From the NCBI GenBank assembly GCA_015179125.1, contig WHVA01000020.1, forward strand, positions 248,001-312,000: a stretch of DNA of 64,000 nt, written 5' to 3'. Positions 32,148 through 43,190 of this stretch are shown in pieces. Under the pieces are notes generated by a model. That model was not told the origin of the DNA. It was given only the letters and a program-made list of their open reading frames with translations, and searched no databases. Source of the DNA: Gautieria morchelliformis (lineage: Eukaryota > Basidiomycota > Agaricomycetes > Gomphales > Gomphaceae). The position numbers were made by a program, and so were the translations under genes. Numbering within the stretch: the stretch's first letter is position 1; every line of letters starts with the position of its first letter.

Positions 32148-32406
32148 TAGGTGGCATCAAGGGTCGATCAAGGGTCAGGGGGATGCAGGGTTGATGGCGG
32201 GTGCCAAGTGTTGTCCCTGGCTGCGCAGCGTAGTATAATACGGGCTCGCTGACATTGGGGGTCCTTAGACTTTTCTCTTTGGATTTCCCCTTGTCAGGTG
32301 AGAACCCCCTCTCTTGTATGCTCTGTTCATTTATACATACTTTGGATTTCCCCTTGTCAGTTGTGTGGTAGTGTGATCTCCACGACTAGCCAGGGTTGCC
32401 CTTACA
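31927..32406 (+). repeat. inner gypsy-A 3' LTR
   Basis: 480 bp, apparently identical to 26180-26659. The C-terminal end of the pol reading frame overlaps its first 221 bases. Confidence 0.95.
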
Positions 32407-32452
32407 GGTGTGGTGTCAGAACTGGAAATGGAAAACAGGGTGTCCCCTGACA

Positions 32453-34312
32453 TCACCCCCCCTCTAGCATGCTGCGTCCTCGAAGTACGGGACACGAGGG
32501 ATTGAAATGCCAGTGAGCAGATTCGGCGAGGGGCACCAGGGTGTGTCCTATAGAACTCGCGGAGTTTGTCCGGAGTGGAGACATCTTGCTCCGGGACCCA
32601 TGAATTCTCCTCATACCCATACCCTTCCCATTTCACGAGGAATTGGAGTCGTCCTCGCACAAACCGGCTATCCAGGATCCGTTCCACCACATAGTGCTCT
32701 TCCCCATCTACAATGTCCGGTTGAGGTGGCGGACGGGCCTTCCGACCTGGAATTGGGTCCTCAAGCATAGGGAGTAACTTCACCACGTTGAAGACAGGGT
32801 GGAGGCGGGACATGGACATCGGAAGTCGGAGGCGGTATGCATTCCGTCCAACTCTCCGCATCACTGTGAAGGGCCCAAGGTAGCGGTGGGCAAGCTTCTG
32901 CGAAGGGCGTGTGGTGCGGATGTCACTTGCGTCTAGATACACCTTGTCTCCAACTTGGTACTCCAGGGCAGGAACCCGGCGTTGGTTGTAGTACCTTGCC
33001 ATGTCATCCTTGGCCTTCGCAAGGGCCGACTTGGCTTCCGAAAGGGTGGAGTCCATGCGGTCTCGGAACTCATTGACGGTCTCGAGTCAGGACTCCACCT
33101 GGCACGGCTCAAAGCCCATCTGCGGGTGTTGTCCAGAGTCAAGCATGAAGGGAGTCTGTTGTGTGGCGGAATGTACGTGGTTGTTGTATTGGAATTCTGC
33201 CAGTGGAAGTAACTCATCCCAGTCATCCTGCCTCTCATTGACAAAGAGGCAGAGATATTGCTCCAACTCCTGATTGACCCGTTCCGTCTGTCCGTCACCC
33301 TGTGGATGGTATGCTGTGGTGGTAGCCAGCTTTATGCCAAGCAGGCGGTAGAGCTCCCGAGTCAGTTCCGCGACGAACTGCGGACCTCGGTCAGAAACGA
33401 CTTGCTTCGGGAGCCCATGCAACTTCCAGACATGTGCAAGGAACAGGCGGGCCGCTCCAAGGGCTGTGATCGTCGTGTGCGTCGGAATGAAGTGGGACAC
33501 CTTGCTTACCGAGTCCACGACATTCATGATCACGTCGTAGCCATGGGACTCTGGGAGTTCAACGATGAAGTCGACACTGATGGTGTCCCAGCGGGATTCT
33601 GGAATCGGGAGTGGAACAAGTTCTCCGACGGGCGGATGTTGCTGTGCTTTGGTTCGGAGGCAAAGGTCACATGTCTTCAGTACTGTCCAATATAGTGGGA
33701 CATCTGAGGCCACCAGTAGTTCCGAGCCACTAACTCCAGCGTCTTCCACCTGCCAGCATGCCCCGCGACCCGTGTGTCACGGTGCTGGGACACAATGCGG
33801 CGGCGGAGGTCCGCCCCACCTGGAACATAGACCTTGCCTCTGAAGTGGAGCAGTCCATCACGTTCCGACCATTCCGCTGCCCGTACAGACCGCGAGTGCC
33901 CTTTCTGAAGTTCCTCCACCGCCTTCACCACCGACTCCTCCTTCTCTCCATTCCGGTACTGCCTCCGGATGTCCCGGAGCATTTCCGCTTCCGCCCCAAC
34001 TGCAGTCACTCCCTCTAGGGCGTGGATTGCAAAGAGACTAGGGCGGAGCAGTGTCATATCCGCGTTGTCTCCACTTCTGCTTCCATGATCCGCACGGCGG
34101 GATAGGGCATCGGGCTTGCCCATGGTGCGGCCGGGGCGGTGGTGGAGCATGAAGTCGAACCGGGACAGGTGTAGGGACCACCGTGCTTGTCGCTGGTTCA
34201 ACTTCTTAGACGTGCGGAAATACTCGAGGTTCTTGTGGTCTGTCCAGATCTCAAATGGGCATAGAGCACCCTCGAGGAAGTGTCGCCACTCCTCCAGCGC
34301 TTGGATGATTGC
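32453..34312 (-). pseudogene. outer gypsy-A pol, 3' half (RNase H end, integrase, chromodomain)
   Basis: Read on the minus strand from 34312: RNase H remainder ([16 protein letters not shown]), integrase finger ([18 protein letters not shown]), integrase core (SVDFIVELPESHGYDVI, VSDRGPQFVAELTREL), a linker, and chromodomain (RILDSRFVRGRLQFLVKWEG). Lesions against the inner copy: a frame change in the HHCC region near 33695 (IGQY then VLKTCDLC), and TGA for Arg near 33090 (a CGA to TGA change). Its upstream half is 40921-43190 beyond gypsy-B. Confidence 0.88.
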
Positions 34313-34739
34313 TGTCAGGGTTCATGCATTTCCTTCCACAAGTTTCTATTTCCTTCCATGAGTTTCCATTACCTTCCGTCAGTTTCCATAACCTTCCGTC
34401 AGTTTCCATAACCTTCCGTCACATTCCGTCACATGTCACATTCCGTCACATATCACCTTCCGTCACATGTCACATTCCGTCACCTTCTGTAACCTTCTAC
34501 AAGTTTCCATCTCCTATTATGTAAGCCTTGCCAGCGCTATAAGACTGTAGCCCGTGTGGTGGCGTTTCCTCAGCTTGATCTCTGAGGATACCCACTACAC
34601 AGGCAAGTCCCCATGTATCTATCGTTGGTAGAGTTATAAACTGAGGATACCCACTACACAGTTGGTCATTGTCCTAGTATCGGCTCTTATCTCCTTGAGT
34701 ATCTTTGGTTGTGGCTTCGTCATTAGTGTTGCCCTCACA
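34313..34739 (+). repeat. gypsy-B 5' LTR
   Basis: 427 bp. The first half consists of short repeats of (A)CCTTCCGTCA and CATTCCGTCACAT. The second half has two copies of GAGGATACCCACTACACAG. Confidence 0.95.
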
Positions 34740-34799
34740 GAAGATCAAGCTCATAGGACAACCCCACACACTTTTCTTAACCAGCCTTCATCTCAGCCT

Positions 34800-35906
34800 A
34801 TGGCAGACCAACTCCCAGACGCATACTGGGACTCCCTGGGTGACCATGGGCCATTTCTTCGAGGCCTCTTTTCCAGCCAAGCACAGCAGCTGTAGCAACT
34901 TCAACTGCAGAATCAGGAACTGCACAGTCAGATTGTTAACGTTCACGACCACTTAGCCAATGCTGCCGCCAACGCTGCTGTTGCTGCTGCTCAAGCCCTT
35001 GCGCCCTCAGTACCTCACAGTGTCCCTCCATCTACTCGCTCTATCAAAGCAGTGGAACCGGAGAAGTTCAATGGAGACCGTGCAGAGACTGAAGGGTTTA
35101 TCAGGTCTATCAGATTGTCCATCGCTGTCCAGCCGGCATCCTTCCCAGATGAGCGCACAAAGATCCTATATGCTCTTTCCTTTATGACAGGAGGCTCTGC
35201 GGAGATATGGGCACACAATGAGACACAGGCTGTCATTGATGGCACCTCCTCTATATCCACTCTGGAGGGGTTCATTAAACGTGTGGAGGAGGCCTTTGGT
35301 GACCCAGATCGTGCCAGAACGGCTCGCACTAAACTGCATGACCTTAGGATGGCGTCAGGAATATCGGCAGATGAATACACGGCTCAATTTGAGATCCTGG
35401 CAGGCAGGACAGGCTTTAATGATGAGGCACTCGAGGATGCCTATGCTCGTGGCCTTCCAGCAGGTATCCTTGATAAGATCCACGCCCAGCCCTTTCTTCC
35501 ATCCAACCTCAAAGCCTGGAAGGAAGCAGCCTGTCAGATTGACCGCAATCATCGCCGTCTGTTAGAGGTCAGGAAGGCACAGACACCTCATGTCCCTAAT
35601 CGCCCTCCTCCTGCCCGTCCACTCCACACTCCTGCTACGGCTCCTGTTGTCACAGCACCACCCAGTAATGCGACACCTATGGACATTGACTCATCCCGCC
35701 GCCGCACCGAAACACGGACCTGCTACAACTGTAAGAGACCTGGTCACATTTCACCAGACTGTCCTGAACCTCGCAAGCCACGAATCCGCGCAAACCTCAC
35801 GGAGGCGGACATTGCAGCAATTGTCTCTAAATATGTGGCAGCGGCGATGGAGGAACGCAAACAGAAGGTGGAAGCCCCTGTCCAAGATGAAGGAAAGGGT
35901 TTTTAG
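34800..35906 (+). pseudogene. gypsy-B gag
   Basis: The frame starts MADQLPDAYWDSLGDHGPF and meets TAG at 34893-34895 in a Gln-rich run (CAG to TAG). It continues in frame to EPEKFNGDRAETEGFIRSIR, the retrotransposon gag region (LSFMTGGSAEIWA, AFGDPDRARTARTKL) and zinc knuckle CYNCKRPGHISPDCP, ending at 35906. Apart from the single TAG the gag is open. Confidence 0.85.
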
Positions 35907-35917
35907 GCCAGTCAGCG

Positions 35918-38900
35918 GTGAAAGACATGCCCCGCTCGACGAATCGGTTTTCAGTTCTCGAAACATGTACAATAGGGATCACAGGCGATATGATGCATCC
36001 TTCTCCTATCCCTGATCGAACTGAAACCAAACCAGCCATGCCAAAAACCCAACCCCTCGCTCCAGTTGCTAATGCAAACCTTCCAGTCCCTCTATATGTC
36101 CGTACTGCTGACCTCCGCCGATGCACCAAAGTACCTCTCAAGGTCCACTCCGTTGACACAGGGCATCCACTTGCAATTGACTCCCTCCTTGACAGTGGTG
36201 CTACAGAGATGTTCATCAATGTGGAGTTTGTAAGGGAACACAGACTTTGGACCCGTCCCCTACCCCGTGCCATCCCCGTCTACAATATTGATGGTACCCC
36301 AAATGAGGCTGGCTCAATCAAGGAAGAAGTTGACCTCATTTGCATCTTTGGGGATCATATGGAACGTGCCACATTCTCCGTCATGAGCCTTGGACGACTT
36401 GCCATCATTCTTGGTCACACATGGCTTGTTGAACACAACCCAGAAGTTGACTGGCGTACAGGAGATGTGAAGATGACACGCTGTCCCAAGTCATGTGGGG
36501 GCAGACCTGTTGTCAGAGGGCCCACAGTCGAAACTGTTCCAGAAGAGAGTGTAGATCAAGAGGAGGTTCCCATACAGCACACCCGCTCCCTACTTGAGGA
36601 AGGAGACAGGACCTTTGTCATCTTTGTGAATGAGAGTCCTGAAATGATTGGCGCAGGCTGGACTGTCTCCCAACAGCTTGCTGAACGGGCCAGCAAGTCT
36701 GCACCAGTCAGATCCTTCGAGGACCTTGTCCCCAAACCATACCAGGAGTTCAAGGATGTGTTTTCTAAGGAGTCATTTGACCAACTGCCTCCTCGAAAGC
36801 CCTGGGACCATGCAATTGAGCTCACTCCAGGTGCACAACCCTTCAGCACAAAGGTTTACCCAATGTCACCGGTTGAGCAAAGGGAACTGGATAACTTCCT
36901 TGAGGAGAACCTGAAGAGCCATCGTATCCGTCCTTCCAAGTGACCTATGGCATCTCCAGTCTTCTTTGTGAAGAAAAAGGACGGCAGTCTTAGATTTGTG
37001 CAAGACTACCGGAAGCTCAATGATATAACAATCAAGAATGCCTATCCTTTGCCCCTTGTTCCAGACATCATGAATAAGATTGCTGCTGGAAGGGCTAAAT
37101 ACTTCACAAAGCTTGACATTTGCTGGGGATATAATAATGTACGCATAAAAGAGGGAGATGAGTGGAAGGCAGCCTTTTGGACAAATAGGGGCCTGTATGA
37201 ACCTCTAGTCATGTTCTTTGGACTCACGAACAGCCCAGCAACCTTCCAGACGATGATGAATGACATCTTCAAGAGTCTCATCGATGAAGGGGTTGTGGTG
37301 GTGTTCATGGACAACATTCTCATCTTCACAGAGTCGCTTGAAGAACATCGTAGGATTGTACGACGTGTCCTTGAAATCCTCCGGGCCAACCTGTACCTCA
37401 AACCTGAAAAATGCCTATTTGAGCAACTAGAGGTGGAGTATCTCGGCCTCATCCTCTCTCAAGGACAGGTTGCCATGGACCCAGTCAAGGTTGCAGGGGT
37501 GCGGGACTGGCCAATACCACATAACGTCACTGAAGTCAAATCATTCCTTGGTTTCATCAACTTCTACCGTATATTTGTGGAAGACTTCTCACACATTGCA
37601 AAGCCCCTCAACCAGTTGACAAAACAGGATGCCCAATGGTCTTGGGATCCAAATGGCCCAGAGCAAATGTCCTTCGACAAGCTCAAACTCCTCATCACCT
37701 CAACACTGATCCTTGTCCTCTCTGATCAAGACAAACATTTCCGTCTTGAAACAGATGCCTCAGCCTATGCCACAGGAGCAGTACTGTCCCAGCTATGTGA
37801 TGATGGCAAATGGCGGCCTGTGGGGTTTGTCTCCAAAAGCCTCAATGATGCTGAACGCAACTATGCCATCCATGACAAGGAGCTTCTTTCTGTGATTCGG
37901 GATTAGAGGAATGGCGCCACATCTTAGAGGGAACGAAGCACAAGATTGAGATTCTCAATGACCATCAGAATCTCACCTACTTCCGCACTGCACAAAACCT
38001 GAACCGTCGTCAAGCACGCTGGTCACTCTACCTCTCTCGCTTTGATTTTGAGCTGATCCATCGTCCTGGTCGTCATTCAGCCAAGCCTGATGCACTCTCA
38101 CGACGCGTGGATCATAAGTGGGGGGAGGAAGACAACCAAAATCAAGTCTTACTTACCCCTGACTTGTTCCACATCAAGGCGAATCCTCCAGAGGCTGGCG
38201 CGCAGTTAGTCCCAGGTGAAGGTGATGCTTTCCTCAATCGAGTAAGGAACTGTGTAGACCGGGATGAAAAGGTTGTCAAGGCTCTCAAAGAACTGGGCTC
38301 CTCTGGAAATTTGCAAGGAGAAGAGTGGTCTGAACAGGATGGGCTTGTCCTCTATCACAACAAAGTGTATGTGCCGCTTGATGCAAAACTACGACATGAC
38401 ATAGTGAAAGCGCACCATGACATGCCTCTCACCGGTCACCCTGGTCGTTGGAGAACCACTGAACTAGTTGCTCGGAGTTACTGGTGGCCTGGGATGGGAC
38501 GTTACATTGCAAAATACGTGAAGGCCTGTGACCTGTGCAACCGGACAAAAACCTTCCCTGCTTCTCCCATTGGCAAGCTTCTACCAAACCGTATCCCAGA
38601 CCGTAGATGGCAGGTTATGTCTGTTGACTTGATCGTAGAACTGCCTACCAGTCATGGCTATGATGCTCTCCTTGTTGTCCTCGATCGCCTCTCAAAGCGT
38701 GCACATGTCATTCCCACCACTTCAGATGTAACTTCGGTGGGAGTTGCCCGACTCTTCCGTGATCATGTTTGGAAACTTCATGGGCTCCCTGAAGAAATCA
38801 TCAGTGATCGAGGCACACAGTTCATCTCCCAGTTCATGCGTGAACTGAACAAACTTCTTGGTGTCAAAGTCGCTGCCTCTACTGCTTATCACCCCCAAAC

Positions 38901-39697
38901 TGATGGACAGACTGAAAGGGTTAATCAGGAGATTGAGCAATACCTTCGACTATTCGTCAACCAGCGTCAGGATGATTGGTTTGAATGGATATCCTTGAGG
39001 CCCTGGATGAGTTCACAACACGGATGGAAGCGGCCACAAGAGAAGCTCGTTCGGCCCTGTCCAAGGCAGCAGAGGACATGGCACGCTTCTATGACGTGCA
39101 CCATAGAGCAGCCCCAGTTTATAAGCTTGGTGACAAGGTCTGGCTCAATGCACAAAACATCACAACCACTCGCCCAATGAAGAAGCTAGACCACAAGTGG
39201 CTAGGCCCCTACACTGTTAATAAGGTGGTCTCACGAAATGCCTATGGTCTAAATCTTCCTACATCCTTTGGTCGCACACATCCAGTGTTCTCTGTCGTCC
39301 TGCTTCGGCCATATGAAGATGACCCAATCCTTGAATGTCATGCCCCTCCACCACCCCCCCTGTCATACGGGATGGAGCCGAAGAATATGAAGTTGAAAGG
39401 ATTCTAGACAGCAGGATGTTCCGTGGAAGGTTGGAGTATCTTGTGCGCTGGAAGGGCTATGGAGCTGCCGACGATCTCTGGCTACCAGCGAAAGATGTCT
39501 CTGGGGCAAAGCGACTCATTAAAGAATTTCACTGGCAGAACCCAGAGGCACCTCAGCGTATCTCAGCAGCCACATATATGTCCCTCCCCTTCCAGAGATT
39601 TCAGAACTTCACAGAACCTTCCAGGCAAACTCTCTTCGACTGGACAGCAGGCAGGGCTTCTACTTATGATGTCAAGGGTCCAGAACCCCAAAGATAA
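35918..39697 (+). pseudogene. gypsy-B pol, multiply broken
   Basis: Order seen: protease (DSLLDSGATEMFINVEF), reverse transcriptase, RNase H (LETDASAYATGAVLSQL), integrase (GHPGRWRTTELVARSYWWPG, ISDRGTQFISQFMRE) and chromodomain (EYEVERILDSRMFRGRLEYL). Lesions: TGA at 36941-36943 in the SKxPMASPVFF block; catalytic motif FMDN in place of Y/F-x-DD (37305-37316), which removes one metal-binding Asp; a one-base loss near 37900; a deletion after RQDDW near 38980 that removes the end of the integrase core; and a frame change near 39370 before the chromodomain. Confidence 0.88.
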
Positions 39698-39803
39698 GCG
39701 ATATCGGCCTCCGCCTAACCAATTCATTCCGATAAGCTATATATCCCCTCTCCACCTGTGACCGCTCACTTCCACTGCATCGACCCCACCACATCCATCA
39801 ACC

Positions 39804-40358
39804 ATGTCCTCGCCCGCCATTGAGCTTGTTGCCCTCCCCAGCTTCACCCAAAACCTCTCTGACCTGCCAAACATGTCACGTGTCGATCCCACCCTCCTGC
39901 ACTTCTCCGGCTTCTCGTCATCCAGAGCAGCCAGTGAAGCCAAGCTACAAAGGATGCTTGACTGCCGTGATCTCGACGTCGCATGGTCTTCAAAGTGGTC
40001 CGTCAGCTCTGAGGACCTCACACCAGCGGAGAGTCAGGCGCCCACTCGCCCTGCACTCGCATTCCTCAGACCCCGACACAGATGAGAGAACACGTACTAC
40101 GTCGGCGACCCTGTCTTCCTCAACGATGGAACCCCCCCTTGTGGAACCCCCTACACTTTCGAAGGCTGGGTGGGGCGGCGTTTCCGTAACATGGCAGGAG
40201 AGCAAATACGTCGAGCAAGGTTCCGAGGGCCGCACTTGCCCATGGACCCCAATCCCCCTGAGCTCATCATTGACCTGCGTTACCAGGAAGGGAAGGGCCA
40301 GGAGAGATGGTGGTCCCGCCTGTGGCATACTTGGAAACGATGTCTCGGTGGATGTTGA
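39804..40358 (+). pseudogene. gypsy-B additional 3' ORF, unknown product
   Basis: Between the chromodomain and the 3' LTR lies extra coding-like sequence. ATG 39804 opens SSPAIELVALPSFTQNL and ends at 40085. A second frame continues with natural protein: YYVGDPVFLNDGTPPCG, TPYTFEGWVGRRFRNMAGEQ, PPELIIDLRYQEGKG and WWSRLWHTWKR, to 40358. Together they look like one gene of about 180 aa with a frameshift. It occupies the place of env in retroviruses, but I see no signal peptide or clear membrane span, so an env role is not supported. Confidence 0.5.
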
Positions 40359-40411
40359 GGGCTAGGTGGCAGCTGTGCTTGTCGGGACGACAAGCATTGA
40401 GAGGGGGGTGA

Positions 40412-40920
40412 TGTCAGGGTTCACGCATTTCCTCCACAAGTTTCTATTTCCTTCCATGAGTTTCCGTTACCTTCCGTCAGTTTCCATAACCTTCCGTCAC
40501 ATTCCGTCACCTTCCGTCACATGTCACTTTCCATCACATGTCACATTCCATCACCTTCCATCACATATCACATTCCGTCACCTTCCGTCACATATCACAT
40601 TCCGTCACCTTCCGTCACATATCACATTCCGTCACCTTCCGTCATATGTCACATTCCGTCACCTTCCGTAACCTTCTACAAGTTTCCGTCTCCCCTATTA
40701 TGTAAGCCTTGCCAGCGCTATAAGACTGTAGCCCGTGTGGTGGCGTTTCCTCAGCTTGATCTCTGAGGATACCCACTACACAGGCAAGTCCCCATGTATC
40801 TATCGTTGGTAGAGTTATAAACTGAGGATACCCACTACACAGTTGGTCATTGTCCTAGTATCGGCTCTTATCTCCTTGAGTATCTTTGGTTGTGGCTTCG
40901 TCATTAGTGTTGCCCTCACA
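40412..40920 (+). repeat. gypsy-B 3' LTR
   Basis: 509 bp. Same ends as the 5' LTR, but the minisatellite CATTCCGTCACCTTCCGTCA is expanded to several more units. Confidence 0.95.
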
Positions 40921-43190
40921 ATTGCCAGCATCTCCTTGTCATGGATCTCATAGTTCCGCTCGACCGGACTAAGGCTCTTAGAGAAGAAGGCAATCGGATG
41001 CCACCCCCCACCGTCTTCCAATGACTGTTGTGACAAGACCGCTCCGGTAGCTGTGTCGGAAGAATCCGCCTCGACTCGATAAGGGCGAGAGTCGTCGGGA
41101 AAGATCAGGACTGGGGCAGAAGTGATCAGCTCTTTGAGTTTGTCAAAGGAGGCCTGTTCCGGCTCTCCCCACCGCCATCCAACCTCCTTCTTGGTGAGGT
41201 CGAAGAGGGCACGGGCGTGGCAGGAGAAGTCCTTGACGAACCGCCGGTAGAAATTGACAAACCCAATGAAGGACTGGACCTCCTTCTTGTTCCGCGGCAC
41301 GGGCCAATCTGATACACCGGAAACTTTGACTGGGTCCATTTCCACCTTTCCTTCCGACACAATCACCCCAAGATACTCTATCCGCATCCGCTCAAATTCA
41401 CACTTTTCTGGCTTGAGACACAGGTTGTACTCCCGGAGCTGTTCCAGCACTCTCCACACGACTTCCCGATGTTCAGACATTGTTTTTGTGAAGATGAGGA
41501 TGTCATCGAGGTAGACGCAGACGACCCCTTCTGCTATCATGTCACGGAAAATGTCATTCATCATCGTCTGGAACGTGGCAGGACTGTTGGTGAGGCCAAA
41601 GAACATGACCTGTGGCTCAAAGAGCCCTCGGTTGGTGCGGAATGTGGCCTTCCACTCGTCTCCCTCCCAGATCCGAACATTATTGAAGCCCCAGCGGACA
41701 TCCAGCTTAGTGAAGTACCTCGCCCTGCGGAGTTGTGTGATCAGTTCAGAAATGAGTGGAATGGGGTACCGGTTCTTGATCGTGATCGCATTCAAGGCCC
41801 GGTAATCCTGCACAAGTCTGAGCGAGCCGTCCTTCTTTTTGATGAAGAACACCGGAGATGCCATGGGTGACTTGGAGGGGCGGATCCTCCCTGTATGGAG
41901 GTTTTCCGCAAGGAATGCATCGAGCTCTACCTGCTCCTTGGGTGACAGCGGGTAGACCTTGCAGTTGGTGGGCTTTGACCCAGGCTCCAACTCGATGGCG
42001 TGGTCCCACAGCTTCCGTGGAGGCAGGGCATCAAACAACTCCTTGGAGAAGACGTCCTCGAACTCCCACAGGTACTCCGGAATTTCTGCCTCCGCTCTAT
42101 CATGCTTCTTGGAGGCTTCAGCAAGGCGTTGTGAAATATTTCCGGTGGCGCGGATGTGCTCCGCTTCCGGTGGAAGGTCTACATACAGCAAGCGCTCCCC
42201 TTCCGCCAGAGTGTCTTCCAGGCCGAGTCGGATGACGTTGGAGTCGGAATTGGAATTGGAATTGGAATTGGAATTGGAATTGGAATTGGAATTGGAATTG
42301 GAATTGGAATTGGAATTGGAATTGGAATTGGAATTGGAATTGGAATTGGAATTGGAATTGGAATTGGAATTGGAATTGGAATTGGAATTGGAATTGGAAT
42401 TGGAATTGGAATTGGAATTGGAATTGGAATTGGAATTGGAATTGGAATTGGAATTGGAATTGGAATTGGAAGTGGGATCCGGTTCAAATTCCGCTTCTGA
42501 GTCTTCTTCTGCAAGCAGTGGATGGGGGCCAGAACGACATGTCTGTATGAGCCGTTCGGTCTTCCGCTGCTCCTGGCGCTCCTTCCGCACTTCCGACCGG
42601 CACATGTGACACTTAGCTGGGCATCGACTCATCAGTACCTTCCGAGTCTGCCAATTGATCTCCGGGTTGTGCTCCTGAAGCCAGGTAAACCGGAGGATGA
42701 TGTCTTGCTTCCCCAGGCTAGTGACTGCAAAGGAAGTGCGTTCTGAGTGTCCATCGTAGCGGAGAATTGTCTCTACTATCTCCGTGATGGACCCCACCTC
42801 ATTGGGGCCTCCATCCACATTGAACACCGGGATTGCACGTTGCAACTTCCGCGTGGTCAGTCGGTTCCGTTCCACATAGTCCTGGTCTATAAACTGACCA
42901 GTGGCCCCGCAATTGACAAGGGCGGGTCCGGATTTGACTTCTGCCATATCTGTTGTCTGGATATCCACCTTAATGACTAGTGGCTTGGGGCCAGGGGTGG
43001 CAGCAACAACATAGCGCTTTGGGAGGCGTCTCTCCCAAGGGCGGATGCAGGATGGATGGGGTGTCGGATTTGGTTTTTGTGTGACTTTATCCGGTGGGTC
43101 TGTACGAAGTGAGGGGAGTGGGGGCTTTTCGTTCTCTACTTCAAGACAGGCAAACCGGTTATTTACAGGCAGCAGGGGCACACATCTCAC
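40921..43190 (-). pseudogene. outer gypsy-A pol, 5' half (protease, reverse transcriptase, RNase H)
   Basis: An open minus-strand frame from 43190 carries protease (ALVNCGATGQFIDQDY), an Asn-Ser dipeptide run from the hexanucleotide repeat, reverse transcriptase (SPMASPVFFIKKKDGSLRL, VYLDDILIF intact), and RNase H up to the gypsy-B break at 40921. It is uninterrupted where the inner copy has lost a base. A change of the active-site neighbour to NCGATG (from DCGATG) replaces the expected protease Asp by Asn. Confidence 0.88.
42247..42468. repeat. hexanucleotide microsatellite (GAATTG)37 inside pol
   Basis: About 37 uninterrupted copies of GAATTG (plus strand), read as CAATTC on the coding strand in frame as alternating Asn and Ser. 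The inner copy has only a short SNSDSD stretch at the same place (28735-28760). The repeat length is a multiple of three, so pol stays open. Confidence 0.95.

Larger units (their letters stand above)
26180..32406 (+). mobile_element. inner gypsy-A copy, full length, young
   Basis: The LTRs 26180-26659 and 31927-32406 are each 480 bp and look identical by eye. The target duplication is GGTGT. The element reads gag, then pol (protease, reverse transcriptase, RNase H, integrase, chromodomain). Identical LTRs point to a very recent insertion, yet gag and pol each carry a single-base deletion relative to the outer copy. It sits head-to-tail-inverted inside a relative's LTR, so both copies together form a long inverted repeat. 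Confidence 0.95.
34313..40920 (+). mobile_element. gypsy-B (chromodomain Ty3/gypsy) copy, degenerate
   Basis: LTRs 34313-34739 and 40412-40920 (TGTCAGGGTTCA to GCCCTCACA) are flanked by ATTGC (34308-34312 and 40921-40925). It lies in the RNase H region of the outer gypsy-A, which reads LAIVRA up to the break. It has gag, pol and an extra 3' ORF. LTR lengths differ by 82 bp because of a minisatellite. Multiple stops, frameshifts and a catalytic change show it is inactive. Confidence 0.95.

Noticed and set aside
39804..40358. Reading the gypsy-B extra ORF as an envelope gene
   Set aside because: No signal peptide, furin-like site or membrane span seen; only its position is env-like.
40440..40690. 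CRISPR-like direct repeats (CATTCCGTCACCTTCCGTCA)
   Set aside because: Head-to-tail minisatellite without unique spacers, inside a retrotransposon LTR of a eukaryote.
42156..42514. Open frames of Gly-Ile and Ile-Pro repeats on both strands
   Set aside because: They are other-frame readings of the GAATTG microsatellite; the real frame is Asn-Ser in gypsy-A pol.
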